A stretch of DNA of 32,072 nt from a virus. Below, in pieces: positions 1-7,230 of the stretch. How positions within the stretch are numbered: position 1 is the first letter of the stretch; the number at the start of each line of letters is the position of its first letter. Below the pieces are notes generated by a model. The model searched no databases and had not been told where the DNA came from. It saw only the letters and a program-made list of their open reading frames with translations. The translations under genes and the position numbers were made by a program. The DNA lies in IMG/VR virus record IMGVR_UViG_3300019487_000073, positions 1-32,072 of that record; one strand, given 5' to 3'.

Positions 1-2
1 AT

Positions 3-350
3 GATTCCGGTAGTGGCGGGAGTGGTGATGTCACTATCATTTCGCCTCTGCCATTACCAGTTTCTACAAAGAATGACTTAACACCACTTTCTCCTATGGC
101 TGCAATAGTAGGAACTTCTAGTTCACAAGTAGTTGCAGCCAATGCAGATAGGACCAGTTTGAGATTGATAAATACTTCGACCAATCGAATTTCACTTGGA
201 TTTGGTTTTCCTGCTGTATTGGATAGTGGATTAACTTTATTTCCAAATGGTGGCACGTTTAACATGGATGAATATGATTATGATACTAGTGCAGTGAATG
301 CAATTGCATCTGCTGCTGGAAGTAATCTAGCTATACAAGAATATGAATAA
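3..350 (+). CDS. Partial virion protein, Gly/Ser linker plus beta-rich domain (5' end outside window)
   Basis: The frame is open from base 3 to the stop at 348-350, so the start lies upstream; the ATG at 96 is an internal Met and not the start. The 115 visible residues begin with a Gly/Ser-rich linker (DSGSGGSGD), then a Pro/Ser stretch, then a compact domain rich in Thr, Asn, Gly and hydrophobics (LINTSTNRISLGFGF). Such a linker-plus-domain layout is typical of phage fibre or head-decoration proteins, and the Gly-rich protein at 19073 has a similar style. It is followed by more small beta-rich proteins on the same strand. Role as a virion surface protein is inferred; no family was recognised. 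Confidence 0.75.
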   Translation, partial: DSGSGGSGDVTIISPLPLPVSTKNDLTPLSPMAAIVGTSSSQVVAANADRTSLRLINTSTNRISLGFGFPAVLDSGLTLFPNGGTFNMDEYDYDTSAVNAIASAAGSNLAIQEYE

Positions 351-646
351 TGGCTGTAATTAATCCCAGTTCATCTATTGTTGATGTAAAGCAGACTGAA
401 GTTGATTTTGGCGCGTTGCCTTCTTTCCAGCAAATATTTATTGTAACTGATTCCGATGTAACTCCAACGTCTCAATTAATAGGAACTGTAGCATACGAAG
501 CACCTACTGGAAAAGATTTAGATGAAATGGAGATGGATGATATTGATATTAAATTTGGTCCTGGAAGTGGTCAGTTCGATGTAATAGTAACTGGAATGGA
601 AGGTTACTTGGAAGGTAATTTTAAGATAAATTATCTAGTTGGCTAA
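350..646 (+). CDS. Small beta-rich virion protein, unknown family
   Basis: 98 residues. The ATG overlaps the TAA of the previous gene (TAATG), which points to coupled translation. The chain alternates short hydrophobic runs (QQIFIVTD, LIGTVAY, FDVIVTG, FKINYLVG) with acidic turns (DLDEMEMDDIDI), as in an all-beta sandwich. It has no signal peptide or membrane segment. Its neighbours are all fibre- or decoration-like, so a surface or fibre-attachment role is likely but unproven. Confidence 0.75.
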   Translation: MAVINPSSSIVDVKQTEVDFGALPSFQQIFIVTDSDVTPTSQLIGTVAYEAPTGKDLDEMEMDDIDIKFGPGSGQFDVIVTGMEGYLEGNFKINYLVG

Positions 647-650
647 TTAA

Positions 651-1310
651 ATGGCAGTTATTAAATCCGGTGCGAGCACAGACCAATGGACAATAGACCC
701 AACTTCTAAAGCGGGTCGAGTCACTCTTTATGATTCTGCTGGAAATGAAATTACTACTATTTCTATTAGTGGAACTGTTACTGTTCAGCAATCAACTGCA
801 GCGAATTTAAATGCAGAAGTAGTAGGTGATATTGCCCATGATTCTGCAATAGCTGGAAATCCTATAGCAGTTGGTGGGGTGTCCCAAGATATGGATGACA
901 CTGCTCCACCAAATAGAGTTAGTGCGGAAAACGATGCAACTCGTATAGCAACTGATAGAGATGGCACTCAGTTTGTTCATCCACATGGCCCACAAATCTG
1001 GTCATATCACTCTAATGGTTCTGCAGCTTTAACAGATGCTTCTGTTCATGCAGCACCTGGAGCAGGACTTAGTCTTTATGTAACATCAATAGTCGTTTCT
1101 ACAGGAGCTGCAACAGCACTTAACGTATTTTTTGAAGAAGGCTCTACAATTGTTCTTGGTCCTTACTATCTTGAAGCTGTTGCAGGTAGAGGACTTGCAC
1201 TTTTCTTCCAAGTTCCTAAGAAGATTACTGCGAACACTGCATTAACTGTTACTACATCAGCAGCAATTGCTCAGTGTGTAGATGTAATGGGATTCACTGC
1301 TTCAGGTTAA
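651..1310 (+). CDS. Phage structural protein, beta-rich, likely fibre/decoration
   Basis: 219 residues, starting 4 nt after the previous stop. The N-terminal part (about 1-60) looks like a beta-stranded stem (GRVTLYDSAGNEITTISISG). A Pro/Asp/Asn-rich middle (about 60-115, AIAGNPIAVGGVSQDMDDT) is of a type common in phage tail/head accessory proteins. The C-terminal 100 residues form a beta-sandwich-like domain (LYVTSIVVSTGAATALNVFF, then LTVTTSAAIAQCVDVMGF). The 112-residue protein at 18735 looks like a free-standing copy of this C-terminal type of domain. Virion role inferred from composition and context. Confidence 0.8.
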   Translation: MAVIKSGASTDQWTIDPTSKAGRVTLYDSAGNEITTISISGTVTVQQSTAANLNAEVVGDIAHDSAIAGNPIAVGGVSQDMDDTAPPNRVSAENDATRIATDRDGTQFVHPHGPQIWSYHSNGSAALTDASVHAAPGAGLSLYVTSIVVSTGAATALNVFFEEGSTIVLGPYYLEAVAGRGLALFFQVPKKITANTALTVTTSAAIAQCVDVMGFTASG

Positions 1311-1333
1311 AGATAAAAGAGGTTGTTAATCAT

Positions 1334-1609
1334 ATGGCTACTTTAACTATGGCAGACGCTGGAGAGATTCGAGAGTCAATCTATCAAGTTGGACTTGGTA
1401 AAGAAGAATTAAAAGCACTTCCAGCCATTCCATCACAATCACAGCAATTAACAGCATTTCAAGCATTAGAAGACCGGCTTATAACATTATTTCCAACGCT
1501 GAAAATAGATATTGAAATAGCATTTGGTTTAACGGTCACGAATATTCTTGCACAGAAAATTGTTGTGGGTTATTTGAAATGGAAGATTAAAAAATTGTTA
1601 GGATTATAA
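1334..1609 (+). CDS. Small hypothetical protein, amphipathic helical C-terminus
   Basis: 91 residues. The start at ATG 1334 was chosen because the frame only opens upstream inside the preceding gene (Met at 1274) and a GAGG sequence at 1318-1321 precedes this ATG. The sequence is mostly helical (EELKALPAIPSQSQQLTAF), with a hydrophobic middle (IEIAFGLTVTNILAQKIVVGY) and a basic C-terminus (LKWKIKKLLGL). The C-terminal third could lie on a membrane, but it is not long enough to call a clear transmembrane helix. Not recognised. Confidence 0.7.
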   Translation: MATLTMADAGEIRESIYQVGLGKEELKALPAIPSQSQQLTAFQALEDRLITLFPTLKIDIEIAFGLTVTNILAQKIVVGYLKWKIKKLLGL

Positions 1610-1612
1610 TAT

Positions 1613-2131
1613 ATGGCATCACATAGAATGTCAATTCTTGGTAACGAGCGCCCTGATTCAGGTGTTCTCCTAGATTTGATTTCAAATCAGATTACTGCAG
1701 CAACTGCGCCATCGATTGGTAATAATCTAGCATGGGTAATGAATGATGCTGGTGCTGATGAAGGAATATATGGCACTTTTGATATTCCTGAGAATTACGT
1801 TGGTTCACCAACAATTATTGTAAAAGCTGTTCTTGACGGCGCCCCAGGCGCTGCAGATACATTAGGATATGGATTCAGAAAGCGTGCAAATGCTGATAAT
1901 GAAGTTGCAGATGGAACTTTTGATGCTGAGCAGACAATATCTTCAACAATAGGTTCAAATGGTGGTGGCTATAGTAATGAAGATGAATGTAATCTCACAA
2001 TTACATTAACTGCTGGAGATTATGCTGTTGGGGACCAAGTAGAGTTTTATCTGTATATTGATGCAAGTGGAACATCATATGCAGGGAATGTACTTTTGCG
2101 TGATGCTATTTTTCGGTATTCGGATGTATGA
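1613..2131 (+). CDS. Beta-rich virion protein, unknown family
   Basis: 172 residues, rich in Gly, Ala, Thr and Asp. Beta-type stretches such as SPTIIVKAVLDG, CNLTITLTAGDY and QVEFYLYIDASG suggest a jelly-roll or carbohydrate-binding-type fold. There is no signal peptide, and a single Cys is seen (residue ~126). Its stop overlaps the next gene's start (ATGA-type), which encodes a LamG domain; the two may form parts of one fibre. Receptor or glycan binding is inferred only from this pairing. Confidence 0.75.
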   Translation: MASHRMSILGNERPDSGVLLDLISNQITAATAPSIGNNLAWVMNDAGADEGIYGTFDIPENYVGSPTIIVKAVLDGAPGAADTLGYGFRKRANADNEVADGTFDAEQTISSTIGSNGGGYSNEDECNLTITLTAGDYAVGDQVEFYLYIDASGTSYAGNVLLRDAIFRYSDV

Positions 2132-2844
2132 TGGCGACACTTTTTAATGCAACTGCGGAGACCTTTGGACGAACAGCTAACTTACCATCTATTTCTTCGT
2201 TCACAGTAATGGGGTGGATTTATCTAGTTAGTGATGTCAATAATCAAGTTGGAATGTTCAGGTTTGGTAATTCAGGCCCCGATTTGAACTATGAGCTTGT
2301 TACACTTAGTGATGGAACCACACTTTCTACCTGGAATGGGGCTGTAGGAGCTAGTTCTGTATCAGGATCAGCGCTTTCCTTAGCTACGTGGTATCATGTT
2401 GCCATAACTGTTTCTGGCACGGGTGCTGGACAATTCTTAGCGTATCTTAATGGAGTTCTGGATATTACTAATAATGGAGATGCAACTAACACAGCTGTTC
2501 AATTGGACATTTCTCAAGATATAGGGTCAAGTAAAAATATCCGTATCGCAGCGGTTAAAGTCTGGAGTGCAGCGTTATCGGCTACTGATATAATCTCAGA
2601 AATGAGACAGTACGCACCAGTACGCTGGTCTGATCTTAATGCTTGGTATCCAATGCTTAATGCAGCAACAGATAATAATGATTTTAGTGGGAACGCTAAT
2701 AACCTGACTATTACTAATGGTTCTCCAACAACAGCAGAAGGGCCTCCACTCCCTTGGATGCGTTACAAAAATCGAAAAGCTTCATTCACAACAGCAGCAA
2801 CAAATCGAGGATGGTATATCAGTTCAGCTGGTGGTTGGTGGTAG
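2128..2844 (+). CDS. LamG/concanavalin A-like lectin domain protein
   Basis: 238 residues. The first ~165 residues have the hallmarks of a laminin-G/ConA-like jelly roll: FTVMGWIYL, then LATWYHVAITVSG, an AYLNGV turn, and IRIAAVKVWSAALSATDI near the end of the domain. These match the order seen in LamG domains of phage fibres (edge strand, W-Y-H-V, L-N-G, K-V-W-A-L). The tail (about 180-238) carries DNNDFSGNANNLT and ends GGWW. The start is ATG 2128, overlapping the previous stop, with a second ATG at 2131. Likely binds host surface glycans as a fibre or decoration protein. Confidence 0.8.
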   Translation: MMATLFNATAETFGRTANLPSISSFTVMGWIYLVSDVNNQVGMFRFGNSGPDLNYELVTLSDGTTLSTWNGAVGASSVSGSALSLATWYHVAITVSGTGAGQFLAYLNGVLDITNNGDATNTAVQLDISQDIGSSKNIRIAAVKVWSAALSATDIISEMRQYAPVRWSDLNAWYPMLNAATDNNDFSGNANNLTITNGSPTTAEGPPLPWMRYKNRKASFTTAATNRGWYISSAGGWW

Positions 2845-2856
2845 GTAAGGAAATTT

Positions 2857-3036
2857 ATGACAACAACATTTTGGATGGTATATCAGGGAACTAGTATCAA
2901 TAATGTGGTTGCATTGTTTAGACAACAGAATGATGCCAATACCTATGCAGCTACTAATCCTGAATATGTTGTAGTGAGGGCAGAAATTGAAGTCCCTTTT
3001 AATGCGTATCCTGCGCAACTAGTAACACCAGTATAA
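2857..3036 (+). CDS. Small hypothetical protein, 59 aa
   Basis: ATG at 2857 to TAA at 3034-3036 encodes 59 residues starting MTTTFWMVYQGTS and ending QLVTPV. An AAGGA sequence at 2847-2851 lies at good distance from the ATG, and the frame fills an otherwise empty 214-base gap between genes, which supports it being real. It is hydrophilic to mildly hydrophobic with no recognised motif. It probably belongs to the fibre block. Confidence 0.65.
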   Translation: MTTTFWMVYQGTSINNVVALFRQQNDANTYAATNPEYVVVRAEIEVPFNAYPAQLVTPV

Positions 3037-3058
3037 TAGTAGTGAGTAATTTGGAACA

Positions 3059-3295
3059 ATGGAATGGGCTTCCCTAGGAGTTCTATTATCACTTTGTGTA
3101 TTTGTTGCGACAGTGATATATAACACTGGAAAGGTTGCATCGCGCGTGGAAGCATTAGAAAAATGGCGCTGGACCATGCGCGAGGATATGCATGAGATTT
3201 CAGATATTCTAACTAGGATGCAAAATGAATTACATCGTCTCACTACTCTAATAGAGGAAAGAACGGAAAGACGAGGGGATAGACGAAATGACTAA
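3059..3295 (+). CDS. Membrane protein, one TM helix plus coiled coil (lysis-associated candidate)
   Basis: 78 residues. An N-terminal transmembrane helix (about 4-21, LGVLLSLCVFVATVIY) is followed by a charged helical stretch with heptad-like spacing (VEALEKWRWTMREDMHEISDIL and on). The N-terminus is acidic and the first residues after the helix are basic. By the positive-inside rule this places the C-terminus in the cytoplasm, which argues against an i-spanin. The layout recalls small holin-associated proteins. It overlaps the next gene, a holin candidate, by 8 nt. A role in lysis is inferred from topology and pairing. Confidence 0.65.
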   Translation: MEWASLGVLLSLCVFVATVIYNTGKVASRVEALEKWRWTMREDMHEISDILTRMQNELHRLTTLIEERTERRGDRRND

Positions 3296-3512
3296 CAAAC
3301 AAACAGGTTATTTAGTATTTCTAGCATCAGTTGGTATGATGTTGGGATTGCTAGCACTTGATGTTCAGAAATTAACTACATGGACTGATGTAACTACTCC
3401 GCAGTTCATCGCGGAATTAATGGGTCATCTCGCGTCAGTTATTGCAGCTTTCGTTGGAGGCAAATTAATTCCAACTGAACCTACTAATCAAAGGTCTGAT
3501 GATGCCTCTTGA
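3288..3512 (+). CDS. Putative holin, two TM helices
   Basis: 74 residues with two likely membrane helices (about 8-25, YLVFLASVGMMLGLLAL, and about 44-60, MGHLASVIAAFVGGKLI). They are joined by a short polar loop, and the tail is hydrophilic (PTEPTNQRSDDAS). Both ends should be cytoplasmic, as in class II holins. A strong GAGGGG site lies upstream at 3276-3281. Holins make inner-membrane holes that time lysis. The endolysin candidate is far away (21333), so the usual holin-lysin cassette is split. No sequence family was recognised. Confidence 0.6.
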   Translation: MTNKQTGYLVFLASVGMMLGLLALDVQKLTTWTDVTTPQFIAELMGHLASVIAAFVGGKLIPTEPTNQRSDDAS

Positions 3513-3705
3513 ATTTGATGATGCAATCAATAAACATCTCGATGACAATGCTGAGAATTCCCTTGAAGCAACTGTTAGCAAGGATGGAGTAGGCGCCGAA
3601 ATCAAACGAACTTGGAATAATGGTTGGGGAATTGCAGCATATATAAAGAGTAAATGGAGTAAGAAAGAAACTGAAGCTGGTGCAAAAATTACTAAGACTT
3701 GGTGA
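3499..3705 (+). CDS. Small hypothetical protein upstream of terminase
   Basis: 68 residues; starts ATG 3499 (or the adjacent ATG 3502) with AAGG at 3491-3494 upstream and overlaps the holin candidate's end. Composition is charged, with Lys/Trp-rich repeats at the C-terminus (IKRTWNNGW, IKSKWSKKE, ITKTW). Its place just before TerL is where a small terminase subunit often lies, but it is too short and has no helix-turn-helix that I can see. Function unknown. Confidence 0.6.
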   Translation: MMPLEFDDAINKHLDDNAENSLEATVSKDGVGAEIKRTWNNGWGIAAYIKSKWSKKETEAGAKITKTW

Positions 3706-3723
3706 ATTAAGACTTGGCAATAA

Positions 3724-5346
3724 ATGACTACTGGCAATAAGGAATGGCGCCCAACTAAAAAGCAGGAAGTATTGGTATCTCTACCTGATACTATTCTTGA
3801 AGCTTTCTATGCAGGTGCTGTGGGTGCAGGTAAAACTGATATACTTCTTCTGCTTCCATTCCTTAAAGGTTGGCATAGAAAAGCAGGATTCAAAGCTCTA
3901 TTTTTGCGGCGCACTTTCACTGAATTGAAAAACGAAGTTATTCCAAGAACTCAAACTGGTAATATTCGATTCGACCAATTTGGTGGTAAATATAATACCA
4001 ATGATAAAGTATGGACATTTCCAGAATTCGGTTCATACTTTTTCTTTGGCCATTGTGAAAATGAAAAGGATGTATACAATTATGATTCAATGCAGCCTAA
4101 TTGTGTTCTATTTGATGAGTTAACTTCATTTCTTGAATTCCAATATCTTTATATTACTCTTACTCGTGTTCGTTCTATTCTTGGAAGTGGATTACCAGCA
4201 GTAGTAAGAAGTGCAAGTAACCCAGGTAACATTGGACATAATTGGGTTAGACAAAGATTCATTGACCCCGCACCAAAAGGATTCAAATTAATTAGAGGCA
4301 AAAGTGGAATTAAAAGAATTTTCATTCCTGCTACAGTTAATGACAATCCTCATATCGACCCAGTATATAGACAGTCACTTGAGGCATTGCCTGAAGCAGA
4401 GAAACAAGCTAAACTATATGGTAATTGGTCTGCATTTGAAGGTTCAGTATTCAGTGAATTCAGAGAGAAACATTATCCTGATGAACCAGAGAATGCTCTC
4501 CACATAGTTAAGCCATTTGATATTCCAGCGTTTTGGCCACGTATTGTTACAATCGATTGGGGCTATGCTCCTCCAGCAATGACCTATGTCGGTTATGGTG
4601 CAATTTCACCAAGCAAAAGAATTTACTTCTATAGAGAACAATCTTGGCAAAAGACATCTATAGAAGAATGGGGTGGACACGTTAAAGCATTTATTGATAG
4701 AGAAAATCCTCGCATCATTCGAGTTTGTAAAAGCGCGGGGCAACATCGTGGACAGAAAACTATTCAGGAACAAATTGAAGAAGCACTGAATAGACAAATT
4801 GAACTGACTGATAATTCACCAGGAAGTCGAGTAGCAACTAAACTGGTATTGCATGAATACCTAAGGTGGAAACAGAAGTTTGTTCCAGTTAATGAAGTTC
4901 CAATTTACGATGAAGAAAAAGCTCAGTGGATTCTACGTAACAAAGGATTAGAATCCTATAAACTTTATTTATCGATATTTGACCAAATTGAAGAGGAACA
5001 GAATCTTCCCAAGTTACTTATATTTGAACAGTCACCCGAAGGAAATGAAATCAAATTACTACCAAATGCAATCAAGACATGCGTATATGATAAGACGCAC
5101 ACACAGGACGTTGCAGAATTCCCAGGTGACGATGCTTACGATGTTATTCGTTATATGGTTGAATGTGCTGATAACTATTTTGGTGAAGCTGAGTCTGAGT
5201 TTAAGAAAGTTCAAAAACAGCAAGAACTTATTGATAAACTTACAAGAGACCAAGACTGGACAGCATTCTATCGAAATTCATTAGTAGTTGAATCTCAAAC
5301 GAAGATTCAACCGATTAATCGTTATCATAGGAAGAGAATTCACTAA
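3724..5346 (+). CDS. terL: Terminase large subunit (DNA packaging ATPase/nuclease)
   Basis: 540 residues, normal length for TerL. The ATPase domain has Walker A GAVGAGKT (31-38), Walker B CVLFDE (127-132) and the coupling motif SNPGN (165-169). The C-terminal RNase H-like nuclease starts with IDWGY (Asp278) and ends with the acidic cluster FPGDDAYDVIRY (469-473). TerL docks on the portal, pumps DNA into the prohead and cuts the concatemer. One oddity: where many relatives have Asp-Pro-Ser/Ala in the second nuclease strand, this protein reads RVCKSAGQ (332-340), so the usual acid is not there. No convincing small subunit is seen nearby. The Shine-Dalgarno is weak. Confidence 0.95.
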   Translation: MTTGNKEWRPTKKQEVLVSLPDTILEAFYAGAVGAGKTDILLLLPFLKGWHRKAGFKALFLRRTFTELKNEVIPRTQTGNIRFDQFGGKYNTNDKVWTFPEFGSYFFFGHCENEKDVYNYDSMQPNCVLFDELTSFLEFQYLYITLTRVRSILGSGLPAVVRSASNPGNIGHNWVRQRFIDPAPKGFKLIRGKSGIKRIFIPATVNDNPHIDPVYRQSLEALPEAEKQAKLYGNWSAFEGSVFSEFREKHYPDEPENALHIVKPFDIPAFWPRIVTIDWGYAPPAMTYVGYGAISPSKRIYFYREQSWQKTSIEEWGGHVKAFIDRENPRIIRVCKSAGQHRGQKTIQEQIEEALNRQIELTDNSPGSRVATKLVLHEYLRWKQKFVPVNEVPIYDEEKAQWILRNKGLESYKLYLSIFDQIEEEQNLPKLLIFEQSPEGNEIKLLPNAIKTCVYDKTHTQDVAEFPGDDAYDVIRYMVECADNYFGEAESEFKKVQKQQELIDKLTRDQDWTAFYRNSLVVESQTKIQPINRYHRKRIH

Positions 5347-5807
5347 TGGCTCCAAAATTTAAATTATTTGATCCCTCGCGGTTGAACTTAGAACAGCAAC
5401 GGGATTTTGCTGCGCTAACAAGAAATACTGGAGGTAATTTCACTAATCTTGGTGGTGAAGAAGGATTAATGAAAAGGTATGGACAGCGTTCTCCACTTCC
5501 TATTGCTGGTGGTGGAATTAGTATTGGCGGGCCAACAAATCTTCCTCCAATGCTAATGAGTGACCCTATTAGTCCAACAGGACCATTTAATAAACCTCCA
5601 ATGCCAATGGCTGGACCAATATCTCCTACTGGTCCATTAAATAAACCCCCAATGAGTGGACCTATTAGTCCAATAGGGCCGACAAATAAACCACCTATTA
5701 ATCCCATTAGTCCAACAGGACCATTTAATAAACCTCCTATAAAACGTAAAGTTCCCTCTGTAGGTAGTCCTTCTAGTAGAATGATGAATAAGATGGGAGT
5801 AAGATAA
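5346..5807 (+). CDS. Pro/Gly-rich tandem-repeat protein
   Basis: 153 residues. A short N-terminal segment (1-45, KFKLFDPSRLNLEQQRDFAA) leads into a region (about 60-135) of imperfect repeats of the type GPISPTGPFNKPPM, four to five copies of 14-17 residues with small inserts. A basic tail (KRKVPSVGSPSSRMMNKMGVR) closes the protein. The start overlaps the terL stop (TAATG). The repeats should form an extended, PPII-like or disordered rod with regular Asn-Lys charges. Not recognised; a virion-internal or linker protein is possible since it sits between TerL and portal. Confidence 0.8.
   Translation: MAPKFKLFDPSRLNLEQQRDFAALTRNTGGNFTNLGGEEGLMKRYGQRSPLPIAGGGISIGGPTNLPPMLMSDPISPTGPFNKPPMPMAGPISPTGPLNKPPMSGPISPIGPTNKPPINPISPTGPFNKPPIKRKVPSVGSPSSRMMNKMGVR
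5568..5737 (+). repeat. Direct repeats within the Pro-rich gene
   Basis: A 32-base unit is identical at 5568-5599 and 5706-5737 (starts ATTAGTCCAACAGG, ends AAACCTCC). Diverged copies lie between them, near 5617 and 5661. The spacing keeps the reading frame, so copy number can change by recombination without breaking the gene. Confidence 0.85.
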
Positions 5808-5995
5808 TGGCAGGTGATCCTTCTGCTGGTTTTCTGGAACGTATTTTTAAGAAGAAAAGGAAGACAGATATTGAACTTCCTAATGAATCTGGTATGGTAG
5901 ATAAAAGAATTCCTGATATTCCTGGAGCATTTTCAAAGGCTGCTAAGAATTTTAAGGAATATCAGCGGAAGAAGATTCTTTCTAGAAAAAACTAA
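5807..5995 (+). CDS. Small basic protein, shares N-terminal tag with next gene
   Basis: 62 residues, strongly basic (FLERIFKKKRKTD; KNFKEYQRKKILSRKN). A GGGAG lies just upstream of the ATG. The N-terminus (MAGDPSAGFLERIFKKK) resembles that of the next gene (MPAEPTSASLARLLRKP): small residues with Asp/Glu-Pro-Ser/Thr, then Leu-x-Arg and Lys/Arg, followed by a later ELP. This suggests a shared targeting or docking peptide. Function unknown. Confidence 0.7.
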   Translation: MAGDPSAGFLERIFKKKRKTDIELPNESGMVDKRIPDIPGAFSKAAKNFKEYQRKKILSRKN

Positions 5996-6471
5996 TGCCT
6001 GCTGAACCTACTTCTGCTTCGCTAGCACGATTACTACGGAAACCACCTAAAGTGGAACGGAAAGAGTTGCCTACGAAAGGAATTGACCCTACTTGGTTGT
6101 CACAAGGTTTTGAAGGAATCATGGATATTATTCGTGGTTCATTAGGTGGTGGAACTGGAAATAAAATGAATCTAGTAGGAGAAATGCTTGGTATGGCAGT
6201 TCCTGTTAGTAAAACACTTAAAGGCGGTATAAGTAGAATGAAAGGATTACCCGCGCAATTTACTCCTTCTCCAGGAGAATATGATGAAGCTGGTAGACTT
6301 CTTTCATTAGGTCCATCAGCTCCTTCTGAATATCTTTCTGGAGTTAAAAGAATAGAAGGACCACAAATAGATTGGGCTGAAGAACAATTTAGAAAAGCTA
6401 CTAGGCGTAATCCTATTTCTGCTCCTGAAGGATATCAGCAGGAACAATTTAGGAAAGCGGTGAAGCGATGA
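5995..6471 (+). CDS. Hypothetical protein with Gly-rich hydrophobic middle
   Basis: 158 residues; the start overlaps the previous stop (TAATG). The N-terminal tag resembles that of the 5807 gene. Residues about 40-85 are Gly/hydrophobic (GIMDIIRGSLGGG, LVGEMLGMAVPVSK). The C-terminus repeats the motif EEQFRKATRR / QEQFRKAVKR, about 22 residues apart. The amphipathic, glycine-rich character is like that of proteins ejected with phage DNA, but this is inference. Its stop overlaps the start of the next gene (ATGA). Confidence 0.7.
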   Translation: MPAEPTSASLARLLRKPPKVERKELPTKGIDPTWLSQGFEGIMDIIRGSLGGGTGNKMNLVGEMLGMAVPVSKTLKGGISRMKGLPAQFTPSPGEYDEAGRLLSLGPSAPSEYLSGVKRIEGPQIDWAEEQFRKATRRNPISAPEGYQQEQFRKAVKR

Positions 6472-6815
6472 TTAAATGGATTCATCATTTACTTAATCCT
6501 CATTGTGAACATTGTATTGAAGAGAAACTTGAAAGTTCTATTTGTAAAAGCTGTGAGACTTTGAAATCAATACTAGAAATTTCAAATCATGAAAAACAGA
6601 AATTACTTGAAAGACTTCTTGAAAAACCTGAAACAGAACTGGTTAAAGAGAAGATTGAAATAACTGCTCCTAAATTAATGAATTGGAAAGTTAGGCAGCA
6701 AATGCTAGAAGCTGAAGATAGGAAACGTGCTCAGTTATTACGGGACTACAAGAAAACTGAGGAATTAGAAAGTCAAGTTTTGGATAACAAAGAAGAGGAA
6801 AAAGTAAATGGTTAA
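6468..6815 (+). CDS. Zinc-knuckle-like small protein with coiled coil
   Basis: 115 residues. The N-terminus has HCEHC (13-17) and, about 10 residues on, CKSC (27-30), a likely zinc-binding pair. A long charged helix follows (LERLLEKPETELVKEK; AEDRKRAQLLRDYKKTEEL). I recall proteins of this layout next to portal genes in other uncultured phages, but their role is not known to me. It begins at ATG 6468 inside the previous stop and ends overlapping the next start by 8 nt. Confidence 0.75.
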   Translation: MIKWIHHLLNPHCEHCIEEKLESSICKSCETLKSILEISNHEKQKLLERLLEKPETELVKEKIEITAPKLMNWKVRQQMLEAEDRKRAQLLRDYKKTEELESQVLDNKEEEKVNG

Positions 6816-7035
6816 CCATACTCTTACAATTACTGGAACAACTGGGCCAGACCAAGATGTAACTACACTTTTATTTGAATATGTTACTGATTTGAATTTT
6901 GATTTGGTGCGAGGGGTTCTCACTGTTTTCTATAATAAAAATGGCACCATTCTTAATCAGGCGTTTGATTACACTCTTGTTACTACTGTTACTTGGACTA
7001 TCACTTCTGGTATGACTGCTGTTGTGGTTTCATAA
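6808..7035 (+). CDS. Small beta-rich hypothetical protein
   Basis: 75 residues, rich in Thr, Val and Asn, with alternating hydrophobic residues (LTITGTTG, FDLVRGVLTVFYNKNG, VTTVTWTITSGMTAVVVS) that fit a small beta barrel or sandwich. GAGGAAAAAG precedes the ATG at good spacing. No Cys and no signal. Likely a minor virion protein by context; not recognised. Confidence 0.7.
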   Translation: MVNHTLTITGTTGPDQDVTTLLFEYVTDLNFDLVRGVLTVFYNKNGTILNQAFDYTLVTTVTWTITSGMTAVVVS

Positions 7036-7040
7036 GTGGT

Positions 7041-7061
7041 TTCCTAAGTAAGAATTAGGAG
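7041..7061 (+). promoter_or_regulatory. Hairpin covering the Shine-Dalgarno of the 7072 gene
   Basis: TTCCTAA (7041-7047) pairs with TTAGGAG (7055-7061): six Watson-Crick pairs plus one T-G, with a 7-base loop. The AGGAG of the ribosome binding site for the ATG at 7072 is wholly inside the 3' arm. This could lower translation of the downstream gene unless ribosomes leaving the 6808 gene (stop at 7035) open it. Seen in sequence; regulation is inferred. Confidence 0.5.
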
Positions 7062-7071
7062 ATAAATAGAA

Positions 7072-7224
7072 ATGCCAGTTAAATCAGCTAAGCAATTTCG
7101 ACTGATGCAAGCTGCAAAACATGGTTCACTAAAAGCAGGCGGCCCAAGTAAAGAAGTTGCTGAAAAGTTTTTGAGGAAGACTAGTGAAAAACAGAAATCT
7201 AAATTTGCTCGTTCTAATTATTGA
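7072..7224 (+). CDS. DUF3008-like small phage protein
   Basis: 50 residues, MPVKSAKQFRLMQAAKHG to FARSNY. Strong AGGAG upstream (7057-7061). The pattern MP-x-K-S-x-x-Q-x-R-x-M near the start and P-S-K-E-V-A-E-K-F later matches the small DUF3008-type proteins found beside phage head genes. Their function is not established. It lies directly before the portal gene. Highly basic. Confidence 0.75.
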   Translation: MPVKSAKQFRLMQAAKHGSLKAGGPSKEVAEKFLRKTSEKQKSKFARSNY

Positions 7225-7230
7225 TTAATA

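Noticed and set aside
1274-1333. Upstream start for the 1334 gene
   Set aside because: It lies in the end of the 651 gene in another frame with no binding site, whereas ATG 1334 has GAGG upstream.
3499-3705. Small terminase subunit
   Set aside because: Only 68 residues and no helix-turn-helix or oligomerisation helix seen; position alone is not enough.
4979-5284. 101-residue + frame inside terL
   Set aside because: Shifted-frame shadow; terL continues with its conserved third nuclease motif through this stretch.
5315-5707. 130-residue frame on the - strand, Gly/Pro/Ile-rich
   Set aside because: It is the antisense shadow of the Pro-rich repeats of the 5346 gene; no binding site and it runs into terL.
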